Assembly (NCBI RefSeq): GCF_014645835.1
Contig: NZ_BMMM01000001.1
Location: 481,862-545,861 of the forward strand
From: Streptomyces albiflavescens
GTDB taxonomy: Bacteria; Actinomycetota; Actinomycetes; Streptomycetales; Streptomycetaceae
Direction of reading: 5' to 3'
Length of the DNA stretch: 64,000 bases
Position 1 is the stretch's first letter. Each line of letters starts with the position of its first letter. This document shows positions 24,591 to 34,564 of this stretch, piece by piece. Position numbers and translations under genes: made by a program. A model generated the notes under the pieces. The model had not been told where the DNA came from, made no database searches, and saw only the letters and a list, made by a program, of their open reading frames with translations.

Positions 24591-25796
24591 CTATCGGTCG
24601 AGCGCGGTCAGGGCGCGCCCGGCCATCGGGTGGGTGCGGACAAGCTCGCCGAGCGACGTCGAACCGCGGGTTATGCCCGCGAAGGCCTTCCAGGCGGGCC
24701 GGAAACCGGTGATCGCCGCGTGGAACATGCCGGGCCGGCGCGCGAAGGCGGTCAGCAGCCGCTTGCCGACGCTCATCTCGACGCCGAGCCCCGCCTTGAT
24801 CGCGAAGGCGTAGTTCAGGGCCTGGCGTCGCGTGTCCACCGCGTCGTGCGCCTCGGCGATCCGTACCGCCCACTCCCCCGCGAGCCGCCCGGAGCGCAGC
24901 GCGAAGGAGATGCCCTCGCGGGTCCAGGGTTCGAGCAGTCCCGCGGCGTCGCCACACACCAGCACCCGACCACGCGACAGCGGCGAGTCGTCGGCCCGGC
25001 AACGCGTCAAGTGGCCGGAGGAGACGGCCGGTTCGAAGCCGGCGAGCCCGAGGCGGGCGATGAAGTCCTCCAAGTACCGCTTGGTGGCCGCGCCTTCGCC
25101 GCGCGCGGAGATCACGCCGACGGTGAGCGTGTCGCCCTTGGGGAACACCCATCCGTAACTGCCGGGCATGGGACCCCAGTCGATGAGAACCCGTCCCTGC
25201 CAGTCCTCGGCGACCGTCTCCGGCACCGGGATCTCCACCTCCAGGCCGAGATCGACCTGGTCGAGCTTCACGCCGACGTGCGCCCCTATCCGGCTGGCGC
25301 TGCCGTCGGCGCCCACGACCGCCCGCGCCAGCACGGTCTCACCCCCCTGCAACACCACCGCGACGGTGCGCCGGTCCGGTACGGCCGACCCATGCTGTTC
25401 GACGCGCGAGACCGTGACGCCGGTGCGCAGTTCGGCGCCCGCCTTCTGGGCGTGCTCTACGAGCTGCTGGTCGAACTCGGGCCGGTTGATGAGCCCGAAC
25501 AGCATCTGCTTGGAGCGGCGGGTACGCACGAAGCGGCCGTCGAGCGAGAACGTGACCGCATGCACCCGGTCCCGCAGCGGCAGCTCGAAGCCGGGCGGCA
25601 ACGCATCGCGCGAGGGGCCGATGATGCCGCCGCCGCACGTCTTGTAGCGGGGCAGCTCCGCCTTCTCCAGCAACAGGACGCTGCGTCCCGCGACCGCTGC
25701 CGCATAGGCGGCCGAGGCCCCCGCGGGCCCCGCGCCGACCACGACGACGTCCCACACCCGCTGCCCGTCGTCCGCCGAAGAGTTCTCGCTGCTCAC
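24591..25796 (-). CDS. Geranylgeranyl reductase family FAD-dependent oxidoreductase
   Basis: A 401-residue flavoprotein. Residues about 15-45 form the FAD-binding Rossmann motif (VVVVGAGPAGASAAYAAAVA) followed by the acidic LLLEK end. CGGGI near residue 55 is the family cysteine-glycine motif, and the second FAD motif is RVLVCGDAAGLLEPWTREGI. These belong to the GGR/ChlP group, which reduces double bonds in polyprenyl chains of lipids or quinones. Many Streptomyces copies stand near menaquinone genes; here none is visible, so the substrate is open. Confidence 0.85.
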   Translation of the reverse strand: MSSENSSADDGQRVWDVVVVGAGPAGASAAYAAAVAGRSVLLLEKAELPRYKTCGGGIIGPSRDALPPGFELPLRDRVHAVTFSLDGRFVRTRRSKQMLFGLINRPEFDQQLVEHAQKAGAELRTGVTVSRVEQHGSAVPDRRTVAVVLQGGETVLARAVVGADGSASRIGAHVGVKLDQVDLGLEVEIPVPETVAEDWQGRVLIDWGPMPGSYGWVFPKGDTLTVGVISARGEGAATKRYLEDFIARLGLAGFEPAVSSGHLTRCRADDSPLSRGRVLVCGDAAGLLEPWTREGISFALRSGRLAGEWAVRIAEAHDAVDTRRQALNYAFAIKAGLGVEMSVGKRLLTAFARRPGMFHAAITGFRPAWKAFAGITRGSTSLGELVRTHPMAGRALTALDR

Positions 25797-25938
25797 GATG
25801 GTCTACTGCTCCCAGTCCAGCCGTCTTCCGCACGTGTCTCCCGCATCCTACGGCGGGCATCGCCGCAGGCCGCTGTGGGAGGATCGGCGGCGTATGCGCC
25901 CTGCACACCAGTCCGCGCGTACGCGCCACACGATCACC

Positions 25939-25954
25939 TGTACACAGAAGTACA
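25939..25954. promoter_or_regulatory. Inverted repeat upstream of the M20 peptidase gene
   Basis: TGTACACAGAAGTACA has perfect 5-base arms (TGTAC/GTACA) around 6 bases and lies 27 bases before the ATG at 25981. It resembles GntR-type operators in form only; no regulator gene is adjacent. Confidence 0.35.
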
Positions 25955-25980
25955 ACGTCGCACCTACAAGGAGCGTGCCC

Positions 25981-27336
25981 ATGTCGTCGAATCCGGTCGC
26001 CGAGACCGTCGCCTCGCTCATGCCCCGGGCGAAGGCGGAGCTCACCGAGCTGGTGGCCTTCAAGTCGGTGGCGGACTTCGACCAATATCCCAAGAGCGAG
26101 AGCGAGGGCGCCGCGAACTGGGTCGCCGACGCGCTGCGCGCCGAGGGCTTCCAGGACGTGGCACTGCTCGACACCCCGGACGGCACGCAGTCGGTGTACG
26201 GCTTCCTGCCCGGACCCGAGGGCGCGAAGACGGTCCTGCTGTACGCGCACTACGACGTGCAGCCGCCGCTGGACGAGGCGGCCTGGGCCACCCCGCCGTT
26301 CGAGCTCACCGAGCGCGACGGCCGCTGGTACGGCCGCGGCAGCGCCGACTGCAAGGGCGGCTTCGTCATGCACCTCCTCGCGCTGCGCGCGCTGAAGGCG
26401 AACGGCGGCGTGCCCGTGCACGTCAAGGTGATCGTCGAGGGCTCGGAGGAGCAGGGCACGGGCGGCCTCGAGCGGTACGCCGAGGAACACCCGGAGCTGC
26501 TGACCGCCGACACCATCGTCATCGGCGACGCCGGCAACTTCCGGTGCGGCCTGCCGACGGTCACCACGACCCTGCGCGGCATGACCCTTGTCCGCGTCCA
26601 GGTGGACACGCTGGAAGGCAACCTGCACTCGGGGCAGTTCGGCGGCGCGGCCCCCGACGCGCTGGCCGCGCTGATCCGCCTACTGGACTCGCTGCGCGCC
26701 GAGGACGGTTCGACGACGGTCGACGGGCTGACGGCCGACGCCGCGTGGGACGGCCTGCAGTACGAGGAGGAGGCGTTCCGTGCGGACGCCAAGGTGCTCG
26801 ACGGCGTGGAGCTGATCGGCTCCGGCACGGTCGCCGACCGTGTCTGGGCACGTCCGGCCGTCACGGTCCTCGGCATCGACTGCCCGCCGGTCGTCGGCGC
26901 GACCCCGTCCGTGCAGGCGGGCGCCCGCGCGCTGATCAGCCTGCGCGTGCCGCCGGGCATGGACGCGGCGGAGGCGACCAAACTGCTCCAGGCCCACGTG
27001 CAGACGCACACGCCGTGGGGGGCGCGCGTCAGCACCGAGCAGATCGGTCAGGGACAGGCGTTCCGCGCCGACACCTCCAGCCCCGCGTACGCGTCGATGG
27101 CCGAGGCGATGGCTGTCGCCTACCCGGGCCAGGAGATGCAGTACGCGGGCATGGGCGGCTCCATCCCGCTGTGCAACACGCTCGCCTCGCTGTACCCGCG
27201 GACGGAGATCCTCCTCATCGGCCTGAGCGAGCCGGAGGCGCAGATCCACGCGGTGAACGAGAGTGTCTCGCCGGACGAGCTGGAGCGCCTGTCGGTCGCG
27301 GAGGCGCTGTTCCTGCGGAACTACGCGGGAAGCTGA
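25981..27336 (+). CDS. M20 family dipeptidase
   Basis: A 451-residue zinc peptidase of the M20/carnosinase-like group. Metal and catalytic motifs are in order: VLLYAHYDVQP (first metal His and Asp), GRGSADCKGG (bridging Asp), IVEGSEEQGTGGL (general-base Glu pair), and a late AVNESV segment with the last His (AQIHAVNE). A lid/dimerisation domain lies between about residues 190 and 310. ATG 25981 has AAGGAG upstream. M20 dipeptidases of this type cleave dipeptides in the cytoplasm; the peptide ABC transporter encoded 1 kb downstream would supply substrates, which is inference. Confidence 0.9.
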   Translation: MSSNPVAETVASLMPRAKAELTELVAFKSVADFDQYPKSESEGAANWVADALRAEGFQDVALLDTPDGTQSVYGFLPGPEGAKTVLLYAHYDVQPPLDEAAWATPPFELTERDGRWYGRGSADCKGGFVMHLLALRALKANGGVPVHVKVIVEGSEEQGTGGLERYAEEHPELLTADTIVIGDAGNFRCGLPTVTTTLRGMTLVRVQVDTLEGNLHSGQFGGAAPDALAALIRLLDSLRAEDGSTTVDGLTADAAWDGLQYEEEAFRADAKVLDGVELIGSGTVADRVWARPAVTVLGIDCPPVVGATPSVQAGARALISLRVPPGMDAAEATKLLQAHVQTHTPWGARVSTEQIGQGQAFRADTSSPAYASMAEAMAVAYPGQEMQYAGMGGSIPLCNTLASLYPRTEILLIGLSEPEAQIHAVNESVSPDELERLSVAEALFLRNYAGS

Positions 27337-27352
27337 GGCGTTCCCGAGGGAC

Positions 27353-28414
27353 GTGAAGCCCCTCGACATGTCGCGCGCTGTGCGCCTCGCCGCGCACAGC
27401 GACGTCTCCACGTCCCTGGCCCTGTGCAGCGACCACGAACTGGGAGAACTGGTCGCTGCGGGCCGGCCCCTCGGCTCCGGCATCGGCGGCAGATCCGTCC
27501 TGATGGACGTGGCGGACACTCCGGTCTTCGTCAAGCGCGTCCCGCTCACGGATGCGGAGCGACTGCCGGGGAACCTCCGGTCCACGGCCAATCTGTTCGA
27601 CCTGCCGTCCTTCTGTCAGTACGGCATCGGCGGCCCGGGTTTCGGGGCCTGGCGCGAGCTCGCCGTGCACATCATGACGACGAACTGGCTGCTGGCCGGA
27701 CAGTTCGGGGGCTTCCCGCTGATGTATCACTGGCGGGTGCTGCCCGACACCGTGCAGCCCCTGCCCGAGGAACTGGCCGACGTCGAGCGGGCGGTCTCCT
27801 ACTGGGGCGATGCCCAGCAGGTACGCCACCGGATCGAGGCCCTCCGCACCGCTTCGGCGAGCGTCGCGCTGTTCCTGGAGTACATCCCGTACAACCTCCA
27901 CGCCTGGCTGGGCACCCGGTTCCGGGACGAGGGGGTCTGCTCCCTGGTGGAGCGGGGCCTGGAGGCCGGCGTCTCCTTCATGAACGCGCGCGGGCTGCTG
28001 CACTTCGACGCGCACTTCGAGAACATCCTCACCGATGGGCAGCGGCTCTACTTCGCCGACTACGGCCTCGCCCTCTCCTCCCGTTTCCAACTGACCCGAG
28101 AGGAGACCGACTTCTTCGAGCTGCACCGGACGTACGACCGTTCCTATACCCGTACGTACCTGGTGAACTGGCTGGTCACCGCCTCGTACGGGTCGGGACG
28201 GGAGGAGCGTGAGGCGCTGGTGCGCGCGTACGCCGAGGGCGAGCGGCCCGACGGAATCCCGCCGGAGGTCGCCTCGATCCTCACCCGCCACGCTCCCCTC
28301 GCCGCCGTGATGGCGGACTTCAACCGCAGGCTCCAGCGCGAGAGTCGGCAGACCCCGTACCCGTCGGAGGAGCTCGCACGGCTCGGTCAGAGCAGCTCGA
28401 CACTTTCCGCGTAG
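27353..28414 (+). CDS. Protein kinase-fold protein (aminoglycoside phosphotransferase-like)
   Basis: A 353-residue protein. GTG 27353 with GAGGG upstream is taken as the start; ATG 27368 is an alternative. It has a degenerate kinase-like layout: GSGIGGRSVLMDV, the Lys in TPVFVKRVPL, the catalytic-loop sequence GLLHFDAHFENIL and the metal Asp in YFADYGLAL. This fits the APH/ChoK-type kinase fold that phosphorylates small molecules or proteins. The substrate is not known. It follows the M20 gene by 16 bases and may be cotranscribed with it. Its 3' end overlaps the convergent transporter gene by 28 bases. Confidence 0.75.
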   Translation: MKPLDMSRAVRLAAHSDVSTSLALCSDHELGELVAAGRPLGSGIGGRSVLMDVADTPVFVKRVPLTDAERLPGNLRSTANLFDLPSFCQYGIGGPGFGAWRELAVHIMTTNWLLAGQFGGFPLMYHWRVLPDTVQPLPEELADVERAVSYWGDAQQVRHRIEALRTASASVALFLEYIPYNLHAWLGTRFRDEGVCSLVERGLEAGVSFMNARGLLHFDAHFENILTDGQRLYFADYGLALSSRFQLTREETDFFELHRTYDRSYTRTYLVNWLVTASYGSGREEREALVRAYAEGERPDGIPPEVASILTRHAPLAAVMADFNRRLQRESRQTPYPSEELARLGQSSSTLSA

Positions 28415-29445
28415 TGGCAGGCCACGGGGTTTCCTCCGCCCCGGTCGATCAGTTCCGGCACCTGCTCGACACAGGAGACGCGCTCGCTCTCCGTCAGCTC
28501 GTCCGCGAACTTGGGGCACCGGGTGCGGAATCGACAGCCGCTCGGCGGGCGAATGGGACTCGGGACGTCGCCCTGCACGGTGACGCGTCGGCGGGCCCGC
28601 TCCTTGCGCGGGTCGGGCAGCGGGATGGCTGAAACGAGGGCCTGTGTGTACGGATGGGCAGGGCGCGCGAAGAGCGTGCGGGCCGGGGCGATCTCGACGA
28701 GTCGGCCCAGGTACATGACCGCCACGCGTTGGGCTACATGCCGCATCACCGAGAGGTCATGGGCCACGAACAGGAAGGACAGGCCGAGTTCGCTCTGCAG
28801 GTCCATCAGGAGGTTGAGGACTCCGGCCTGGATGGACACGTCCAGCGCGGACACCGGTTCGTCCAGGACGATGACCTTGGGGCGCAGGGCCAACGCCCGT
28901 GCGATGCCGATGCGCTGACGCTGGCCGCCGGAGAACTCGTGGGCGAAACGGTTGCCGTGCTCGGGGTTGAGGCCGACCAGGCGAAGCAGCTCACGCACCT
29001 CGTCGCCCGCCCCGGGGCCGTACCGGCCGTGAATGCGCAACGGCTCGGCGACGATCTCGTGCACGGAGATCCTCGGGTCCAGGGAGGCGTACGGGTCCTG
29101 GAACACGATCTGCAACTCGCGCCGCAGGGGCCGCATCTGACGTCGGCTCAGCTCGGTGAGCTCTCGCCCCTGGTAACGAACCTGCCCGGATGTGGCGCTC
29201 TCCAGGTTGAGGAGTGTGCGGGCGATCGTGGTCTTGCCGGAGCCCGATTCGCCCACCAGGCCCAGGGTTTCGTTCTCGTGCAGGTCGAAGGAGGCACCAC
29301 AGACGGCGTGCACGTCGCCCACGCGACGGCGTACGACTCCGCGCGACATGACCGGGAAGTGCTTGACGAGATCACGGACCTGGAGCACCGGCGCACCGGT
29401 GCCGCCATGCCCGGGGAGCGGAGGCGGGGGCTGGGGCACGCTCAT
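28387..29445 (-). CDS. Peptide ABC transporter ATP-binding protein (DppF/OppF type)
   Basis: A 352-residue ATPase with Walker [11 protein letters not shown]-loop [13 protein letters not shown], signature [15 protein letters not shown], Walker [15 protein letters not shown] and the H-loop VAHDLSV. The C-terminal oligopeptide-transporter extension carries the Cys motif ([10 protein letters not shown], later PVACHY) that binds an iron-sulfur cluster or metal in this family. ATG 29445 overlaps the DppD stop (ATGA). It energises import together with DppD. Last gene of the five-gene dpp-like operon. Confidence 0.93.
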   Translation of the reverse strand: MSVPQPPPPLPGHGGTGAPVLQVRDLVKHFPVMSRGVVRRRVGDVHAVCGASFDLHENETLGLVGESGSGKTTIARTLLNLESATSGQVRYQGRELTELSRRQMRPLRRELQIVFQDPYASLDPRISVHEIVAEPLRIHGRYGPGAGDEVRELLRLVGLNPEHGNRFAHEFSGGQRQRIGIARALALRPKVIVLDEPVSALDVSIQAGVLNLLMDLQSELGLSFLFVAHDLSVMRHVAQRVAVMYLGRLVEIAPARTLFARPAHPYTQALVSAIPLPDPRKERARRRVTVQGDVPSPIRPPSGCRFRTRCPKFADELTESERVSCVEQVPELIDRGGGNPVACHYAESVELL

Positions 29446-30542
29446 ACGGAGTCCTCGCTCTCGGTGTCGGCGAAGCGGGCCAACGCCTCGGCGTCCGCGC
29501 CGACCGCGTCGAAGATCTCCCCGGCCCCGGTGTCGACGAGCCGCTCGGCGAAGTGGCAGGCGCTCAGATGGCCGTCGTGTGCGGTCGTACGCAGCGGCGG
29601 TTCGTCGTGGTCGCACACGTCCTGGCGCATCGGGCAGCGGGGCGCGAAGGGACACCCGGGTGGCAGGTGGAGCAGTGAGGGCGGTGAGCCGGTGATCGGG
29701 GTGAGTCTCTCCTCGTCCCGGTCCATCCGGGGCAGGGAGCCGAGCAGGCCGAGGGTGTACGGCATGCGCGGGGTGTAGAAGATGTCCTCGACGGAGCCGG
29801 TCTCCACGATCCGTCCGGCGTACATGACGGCGACCCGGTCGGTGTGTCCGGCGACTACTCCGAGGTCGTGGGTGATGAGGACGAGGGCCGCGCCGGTCTC
29901 GGAGCGGGCGGTCTCCAGGGCGTCGAGGATCTGGGCCTGCACGGTGACGTCGAGCGCGGTGGTCGGCTCGTCGGCGATGATCACATCCGGGTCGTTGGCC
30001 ATCGCGATGGCGATGACGACCCGCTGGCGCATGCCTCCGGACAGCTCGTGCGGGTAACTGTCCACGCGCCGCTGAGGACTGGGGATGCCGACCGTGCCGA
30101 GCAGGTCGACCGAGCGTTCGCGCGCCGCGCGCCCGCCCAGGCCCGGGTTGTGCCGCAGCAGCGTTTCGGCGATCTGGTATCCGACGGTGTAGACCGGGTT
30201 GAGGGAGGTCATCGGGTCCTGGAAGATCATCGCGATGCCGCTGCCGCGCAGATCGGAGAGCCGGGCGTCGGACAGGCCCAGCAGCTCCGTGCCCTCGAAG
30301 CGGACCGAGCCGCGTACCCGGGCGGTGGCCGGCAGCAGGCCCATGACGGCGAGGGCGGTCACGGACTTCCCGGATCCGGATTCGCCGACGATGCCGAGGG
30401 ATTCGCCGCGCTCCAGTCGGTATCCGACACCGCGTACGGCCCGTACGACACCGTCCTCCGTGGGAAACTCCACGGTCAGGTCCTCGACTTCGAGGACCGC
30501 GCCCGAGCCGGAGCCGGCCTGTACGCCCTGACTGGTCGTCAT
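29442..30542 (-). CDS. Peptide ABC transporter ATP-binding protein (DppD/OppD type)
   Basis: A 366-residue ATPase from ATG 30542. Walker [18 protein letters not shown]-loop [14 protein letters not shown], signature [20 protein letters not shown], Walker [15 protein letters not shown]-loop LITHDLGVV, and the C-terminal Cys cluster ([17 protein letters not shown]). The start abuts the permease stop (TGATG), so translation is coupled. An unusually acidic tail of about 30 residues follows the family extension. Confidence 0.92.
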   Translation of the reverse strand: MTTSQGVQAGSGSGAVLEVEDLTVEFPTEDGVVRAVRGVGYRLERGESLGIVGESGSGKSVTALAVMGLLPATARVRGSVRFEGTELLGLSDARLSDLRGSGIAMIFQDPMTSLNPVYTVGYQIAETLLRHNPGLGGRAARERSVDLLGTVGIPSPQRRVDSYPHELSGGMRQRVVIAIAMANDPDVIIADEPTTALDVTVQAQILDALETARSETGAALVLITHDLGVVAGHTDRVAVMYAGRIVETGSVEDIFYTPRMPYTLGLLGSLPRMDRDEERLTPITGSPPSLLHLPPGCPFAPRCPMRQDVCDHDEPPLRTTAHDGHLSACHFAERLVDTGAGEIFDAVGADAEALARFADTESEDSV

Positions 30543-31462
30543 CACTGTCGCACCCTTTGCTGCCGGGGGTCGAAGGCGTCGCGCAGTCCGTCGCCGATGA
30601 AGTTGATGGTCAGGGCGATCGCGATGATGAAGGCGCCGGGGATGTAGAAGAGCCAGGGCCGGGTGTCGACAGCCGTCTGGGCCTGGGCGACGAGCAGGCC
30701 GAGCGAGGTGTCGGGCGGCTGGACGCCGAAGCTGAGGAAGGACAGGGCGGTCTCGGTGAGGATGCCGGTGGCGACCAGGATGGTCGCGTTGACGATGATC
30801 GGGCCGAGCGCGTTGGGCAGCAGATGCCGGAAGATGATCCGGGCGTCGGACGCACCCAGCGCTCGGGCCGCCTCCACGAACTCCTTCTCGCGCAGCGACA
30901 GCACCGTGGACCGGACGACCCGGGAGACGTACGCCCAGGTCAGTCCGGCGATGACGACGGCGATCCAGTACCAGGAGCCGCCGCTGCGCGAGGAGATGAC
31001 CAGGGCGATGGCGAGTAGCGGCAGCGTCAGGACGAGGTCGGCGATCCTCATCATGATCGCGTCGACGATCCCCCGGTAGAAACCGGCGATGGCGCCCCAC
31101 ACCGCGCCGACCAGGGTTGAGCCGAGCGCGATCAGGATGGCGATCTTCAGGGATGTCTGGGTGCCCCGCATGACCTGGGCATAGGCGTCGTATCCGGAGG
31201 CGTTGGTGCCGAACGGGTGCTTCCAGGACGGTGCTTGGGAGTTGTCGGGGGTGAACTTCCCGTACGAGTAGTGCCACAGGTGCGGGCCGATGAACGCCCA
31301 CAGAACGATCAGCAGGAACACCACCAGGCTGATCATGGCGGCGCGGTGGCGTACGAAGCGGCGCAGGATCAGCTGGGTCTGGGTGCGCTGCTTGACGCTG
31401 AACTCCTGGTCGGCGCGCGGGACTTCGATACCGGCCGCACCGGCTGCCTCGGTGTCAGTCAT
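30542..31462 (-). CDS. Peptide ABC transporter permease (DppC/OppC type)
   Basis: A 306-residue membrane protein. After a cytosolic N-terminus of about 40 residues come six membrane segments, the first at [20 protein letters not shown] sequence near residue 45. The EAA loop that contacts the ATPase reads [20 protein letters not shown] with LPNALGPI. The sequence [20 protein letters not shown] is the DppC-specific periplasmic start motif. It overlaps the DppB gene by eight bases. Confidence 0.92.
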   Translation of the reverse strand: MTDTEAAGAAGIEVPRADQEFSVKQRTQTQLILRRFVRHRAAMISLVVFLLIVLWAFIGPHLWHYSYGKFTPDNSQAPSWKHPFGTNASGYDAYAQVMRGTQTSLKIAILIALGSTLVGAVWGAIAGFYRGIVDAIMMRIADLVLTLPLLAIALVISSRSGGSWYWIAVVIAGLTWAYVSRVVRSTVLSLREKEFVEAARALGASDARIIFRHLLPNALGPIIVNATILVATGILTETALSFLSFGVQPPDTSLGLLVAQAQTAVDTRPWLFYIPGAFIIAIALTINFIGDGLRDAFDPRQQRVRQ

Positions 31463-32441
31463 AGCGGATCCTCGGGTCGAGTACGGCGTACAGCAGATCG
31501 GCGATGAGGTTGAACGCGATGACGACGACCGCGGAGAGCAGCAGCCACGCCATGAGCCGGTAGACATCGATGGTGGTCGCCGCGGTGACCAGCATTTCGC
31601 CCATGCCGTGCCACTGGAAGATGGTCTCCGTGACGACCGCCCCACCGAGGATGCTCGCGATGTCGAGCGCGGTGACGGTGGTGAGCGGAATGAGGGCGGT
31701 GCGCAGTGCGTGGCGGGTCATGACCCGGCCTCGACGGATTCCCTTGGCACGGGCCAGTCGTACGTAGTCGCTGCCCAGCACCTCGAGCATGGCGGCGCGG
31801 GTGTAGCGGGTCCAGGACGCGAACGACACCAGGGCGAGAGTGATGGTCGGCAGGATCAAGTGGCCCATGTGGTCGGTGAACTCGTTCCACCAGGTGTCGA
31901 CTTCGAGGTAGGGGGACTTCTCGCCGATGGTGCCGAGGAAGGTGCTTCCGGTCTGCTCGTTGAGCCAGATCCCGGCCTGCTTGAGCAGCACGGCGAACCA
32001 GAACACCGGCATGGCGAGGAACAGGAAGCCGACGAAGGTGATGGAGTAGTCGGCCGCCGAGTACTGGCGGATGGCGCTGAACACGCCGAAGATCACGGCC
32101 AGGACGAGGGCGATGAGCATCGCGGCGGCGACCAGGGTGACGGTCACCCGGAAGCGGGTGAACAGGTCGTGACCGATGTCCAGGTTCGACTGGACGGACG
32201 GTCCGAAGTCGCCGTGCAGCACTCCGGTGATCCAGTTCCAGTAGCGCTCCACGGCGGGCTGGTCGGCGTGGATGTGCCGGGCGAACGCGGCGACGGCGGC
32301 CTTGCTCGGGGCGGGCTGCCGGGAGGTGGCGAAGTTGGCCACCGGGTCGCCGGAATTGACGACGACCAGGAACACGATGAACGTCGAGGCGATCAGTACG
32401 GGGATGGAGACGAGGATGCGGCGCACGGTGTAGGCGAGCAT
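31455..32441 (-). CDS. Peptide ABC transporter permease (DppB/OppB type)
   Basis: A 328-residue permease starting MLAYTVRRILVSIPVLIAST, the typical first membrane segment of DppB. The EAA motif is DYVRLARAKGIRRGRVMTRH followed by ALRTALIPL. Six membrane segments are visible. It forms the channel with the DppC-type permease. It lies 100 bases downstream of the binding-protein gene. Confidence 0.92.
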   Translation of the reverse strand: MLAYTVRRILVSIPVLIASTFIVFLVVVNSGDPVANFATSRQPAPSKAAVAAFARHIHADQPAVERYWNWITGVLHGDFGPSVQSNLDIGHDLFTRFRVTVTLVAAAMLIALVLAVIFGVFSAIRQYSAADYSITFVGFLFLAMPVFWFAVLLKQAGIWLNEQTGSTFLGTIGEKSPYLEVDTWWNEFTDHMGHLILPTITLALVSFASWTRYTRAAMLEVLGSDYVRLARAKGIRRGRVMTRHALRTALIPLTTVTALDIASILGGAVVTETIFQWHGMGEMLVTAATTIDVYRLMAWLLLSAVVVIAFNLIADLLYAVLDPRIRYD

Positions 32442-32541
32442 GCGGTCTTCTCTCGGAGGCCGACCGGTGTGGGATTGACGTCCGTGGGCGGGCCTCCGGC
32501 CCCGGGGTTGCCGGAGCCGGAGACCCGTACGCGTGCGGGGA

Positions 32542-34359
32542 CTACTTCTTCAGCCCCCACTCGGCGGTGTTGTAGGGCGGGCCCACGTTCGTGGCGTTGT
32601 CCCGCATGTTCACGAACCGTGTCTGCACCGCCAGGAACGTCGGCTTCTGGTAGAGCGGCAGCACGTAGGCGTCCTGCACCATCAGCGAGTCCGCCTGGTT
32701 GAGGAGCGTGGCCGCCTTCGCCGCGTCCGTCTCGCCGACGGCCTGGGAGACCAGGGCGTCGACCTTCTTGTTGCTGTAGCCGCCGTAGTTGCCGCCACCC
32801 CCGGTCACCCAGTTCTGCTGGGCGTTGCTGCTCGGGAACGGTGAGGCGACCCAGGCGAAGACGATGATGTCGTACTGGTGACCGGCGAGCACCGTACCGA
32901 GGTCGGCGGCGCCGATCGGCTTGATGGTGATCTTGATGCCGAGGTTCGCCAGGTCGCTCTGCAGGATCTGGCACTCGCTCTGCCGGATCTGGTTCCCGGT
33001 GGTGTAGCGGCAGTTGAACGGCCCGACCGCCTTGCCGTCCGGCGTCTTCAGGGACGTACCGACACCCGTGAACTTGGCGTCGGTGAGGTACTTCTTGGCC
33101 TTGGCCAGATCACCCGAGCCCTGCCCGGTCGAGGCGACCAGGTCCTGGTAACCGGCCTGTCCCGGCACGTAGTTGTGGCTGCCGAGCTGCTTCACGTTCG
33201 AGTCGAACTGGCCGACCGTCTTGGCCATGATGTCCTTGATGCTGAGAGCTGTGAACATCGCCTGACGCAGCGCCTTGTACTGGCCCAGCACCGGGTTGTG
33301 CAGGTTGAGGTCGAAGTGCTCCCAGTTGAGCCCGCTGCCGATGGTGTACGTGACGTTCGGGATGTCCTTGATCTGCTTGACCAGGTCCACCTCGGGCTGC
33401 GGATAGATGCCCTGCACCTCGTTGTTGCGCAGCGCGATCGGTTCCTGCGTGGCATCCGTGATGACCTTGAAGATCAGCCGCTGCAGGGACGGCTTGTGCG
33501 CACCCCACCACTTGGGGTCGGGCACGAAGGTGGCGTGGTCGTTGTCCGTCCAGTCCTGCATCTTGTACGGGCCCGCCGTTGTGTACTTGCTGGGCGGGGT
33601 CTTCTGGAAGTACTGCCAGCCCTTAGTCATCTGAGCGCCCGTCATATGGGCGGCGTCACCGGCCTTGGCACCGGAGAGCTGCTCCGCGACGTGCGCCGGA
33701 TAGAGCGGATAGCCCGCACCGAAGAGTTGCTTCCAGTCCGAGTAGGGTTTCGCCATCACGACGGTGACGGTCTTTCCGCCGTCGGAGCCGGTGACCGACT
33801 TGATCCGGTCGTAGCCTGCGGTGCTCTGCGGCAGACAGCCCTTGGTCTGGGTGGAGTCACTGGCGGGCGGCGGCGGGCAGTCCTTGCCGTTGTTGGTGCG
33901 CCAGTAGTAGATGAAGTCGTCGGCGGTGATGGCCGTTCCATCGTTCCACGACGCCTTCGGGTTGATCTTGTACACGAGCGTCTGCGGGCCGGTGCTCGTC
34001 TGGGTGGCCGAGGTCACCAGATCGGTGTTGAGCGCGATACTGAAGTCGGGCTGGGGGACGAAGACTTGGGGCAGGACGACGCCGAGGGCCTCGCCGTTCT
34101 CGAAGGTGTTGCCATTGGTGTCCTGCACGTTCCACTGCTGGATGTTCTTCTCCAGCGTGTACGTGAAGGTGCCTCCGGACTTGGTGGCCGCCGAGTTGCA
34201 GGTGTTCGCCTTGCCCTGTGTGCCGCAGGACGACAACCCCGCGGAGCTGCTCTTGTGGGTGCCGCTCCCGCCGCCACTGCTGCTGCAGGCGGCCAGGACC
34301 AGCGTGAGCCCCGCGGCGAGCGTGAAGCCCTTTGTGAGGGCGGATGAATGTGCGCGCAT
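32542..34359 (-). CDS. Peptide-binding lipoprotein of the ABC transporter (SBP family 5)
   Basis: A 605-residue lipoprotein. The signal peptide ends in the lipobox LVLAACSSS, so it is anchored outside the membrane. The solute-binding family 5 body shows LVYKINPKASWNDGTAITAD, YPLYPAHVAEQLS, YTTAGPYKM and the C-terminal NKKVDALVSQAVGETDAAKA with LPLYQKPTF. It delivers peptides to the DppBCDF-like complex encoded right after it. First gene of the operon; the 200 bases before it should contain the promoter, but no clear -35/-10 pair stands out. Confidence 0.93.
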   Translation of the reverse strand: MRAHSSALTKGFTLAAGLTLVLAACSSSGGGSGTHKSSSAGLSSCGTQGKANTCNSAATKSGGTFTYTLEKNIQQWNVQDTNGNTFENGEALGVVLPQVFVPQPDFSIALNTDLVTSATQTSTGPQTLVYKINPKASWNDGTAITADDFIYYWRTNNGKDCPPPPASDSTQTKGCLPQSTAGYDRIKSVTGSDGGKTVTVVMAKPYSDWKQLFGAGYPLYPAHVAEQLSGAKAGDAAHMTGAQMTKGWQYFQKTPPSKYTTAGPYKMQDWTDNDHATFVPDPKWWGAHKPSLQRLIFKVITDATQEPIALRNNEVQGIYPQPEVDLVKQIKDIPNVTYTIGSGLNWEHFDLNLHNPVLGQYKALRQAMFTALSIKDIMAKTVGQFDSNVKQLGSHNYVPGQAGYQDLVASTGQGSGDLAKAKKYLTDAKFTGVGTSLKTPDGKAVGPFNCRYTTGNQIRQSECQILQSDLANLGIKITIKPIGAADLGTVLAGHQYDIIVFAWVASPFPSSNAQQNWVTGGGGNYGGYSNKKVDALVSQAVGETDAAKAATLLNQADSLMVQDAYVLPLYQKPTFLAVQTRFVNMRDNATNVGPPYNTAEWGLKK

Positions 34360-34564
34360 GTCCCTCCTTCAACCGGGGGTGAATCCGGTCCTGTTGGTGC
34401 GGCCCAGGGCCGCGCAGAGGTGAGCTGCACATTCACGGTAGGACTGTCAAATACCGTCGTAAGTTCCCGATCCATATCGGGATGGCGTCGATTCCCCCTC
34501 GCTTGCCCCTCGGTTCCCTTTCGCTTCCCTCTCGGAAGCCCACACACCAGGCAAAGTCACGACG

